The position numbers and the translations under genes are program-made. Shown one piece after another: positions 7,257 through 7,551 of a DNA stretch of 7,551 nucleotides. The first letter of the stretch is position 1. Every line of letters begins with the position of its first letter. Source of the stretch: Planctomycetota bacterium (lineage in GTDB: Bacteria; Planctomycetota; Planctomycetia; Pirellulales; UBA1268); assembly GCA_003670825.1 (NCBI GenBank), contig QWQL01000207.1, positions 1 through 7,551 of the forward strand, in the 5' to 3' direction. The notes under the pieces are model-generated. The model saw only the letters and a list, made by a program, of their open reading frames with translations. It had not been told where the DNA came from and searched no databases.

Positions 7257-7551
7257 ATGATCCCGGTCTTTCTGCGATTCTCCTCGCCACGCCATGCTCA
7301 CGGTCACGTGTCGGCCATGCTGATCGGCGCCGCGATGGCCGCCGGCGCATCGGCGCTTCATCGTGAGTCAGCGCGTGCCGCCGACAACAAACACCCCGTC
7401 TACACTGATCTCGCGAAGGTTGACCGCGACTATGCCATTCAGGGCGAGTACGCCGGCAGCGTCGACGTGAACGGCCAGCCGACGCCGGTCGCGGCGCGAG
7501 TGATCGCGCTGGGCAACGGCACGTTTGACGTGGTGGCCTACCCGGGCGGCC
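7257..7551 (+). CDS. Secreted protein, N-terminal part only; probable DUF1080 (3-keto-disaccharide hydrolase family) protein
   Basis: The frame is open from the ATG at 7257 to the window end, giving 98 full codons and no stop. The N-terminus has a basic/His lead of about 19 residues, a hydrophobic core (AMLIGAAMAAGASAL, 20-34) and a likely signal peptidase site after ARA (39-41). The mature start reads DYAIQGEYAGSV (58-69), then RVIALGNGTFDVVAYPGG (81-98). This resembles, from memory, the short beta domain that precedes the catalytic DUF1080/PF06439 domain in planctomycete secreted proteins, with its QGEY and VIALG-G-F-V--PGG pattern. The DUF1080 domain itself is beyond the window, so the function is inferred; enzymes of that family hydrolyse 3-keto-glycosides. 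The gene lies 85 bp after the DUF1501 stop on the same strand. The gap shows no clear terminator hairpin, so co-transcription with the upstream pair is likely. Confidence 0.8.
   Translation, partial: MIPVFLRFSSPRHAHGHVSAMLIGAAMAAGASALHRESARAADNKHPVYTDLAKVDRDYAIQGEYAGSVDVNGQPTPVAARVIALGNGTFDVVAYPGG

Overview
The window is GC-rich DNA (roughly two thirds G+C by eye) with strong third-position G/C bias. It almost certainly comes from a member of the Planctomycetota, most likely Pirellulales-like. The support is the gene content: a giant PSC1/PSCyt2/PSD1 (DUF1549/DUF1553) surface c-type cytochrome followed by a DUF1501 protein. This pair is characteristic of, and heavily expanded in, planctomycetes and relatives. 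No RNA gene, mobile element, CRISPR array or phage gene was seen.

Layout. (1) Positions 1-1176, minus strand: a Tat-exported Gfo/Idh/MocA-family NAD(P)-dependent oxidoreductase whose C-terminus runs off the left edge (392 residues visible). (2) 1177-1498: a 322-bp divergent intergenic region with candidate ribosome binding sites and weak promoter-like boxes. (3) 1499-5644, plus: a 1381-residue secreted planctomycete cytochrome with two CxxCH motifs, a beta-rich middle region and a LamG-like domain set inside the PSD1 region. (4) About 5684-7171, plus: a Tat-exported DUF1501 protein with an alkaline-phosphatase/sulfatase-like fold. (5) 7257 to the right edge, plus: the N-terminal 98 residues of a secreted protein that resembles the lead-in of planctomycete DUF1080 (3-keto-disaccharide hydrolase family) proteins.

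How they may work together. Genes 3 to 5 share a strand with gaps of about 39 and 85 bp and look like one operon. Gene 1 is divergent across a shared control region. Every encoded protein carries an export signal (Tat for the oxidoreductase and DUF1501 protein, Sec-like for the cytochrome and the last gene), so the whole cluster appears to act outside the cytoplasm. A cautious reading is an exported carbohydrate-processing module: a Gfo/Idh/MocA dehydrogenase that could oxidise a sugar, a DUF1080-type enzyme that could cleave the keto-glycoside, and a heme protein with lectin-like domains that could bind glycan and pass electrons. The pieces are known families; their coupling here is inference.
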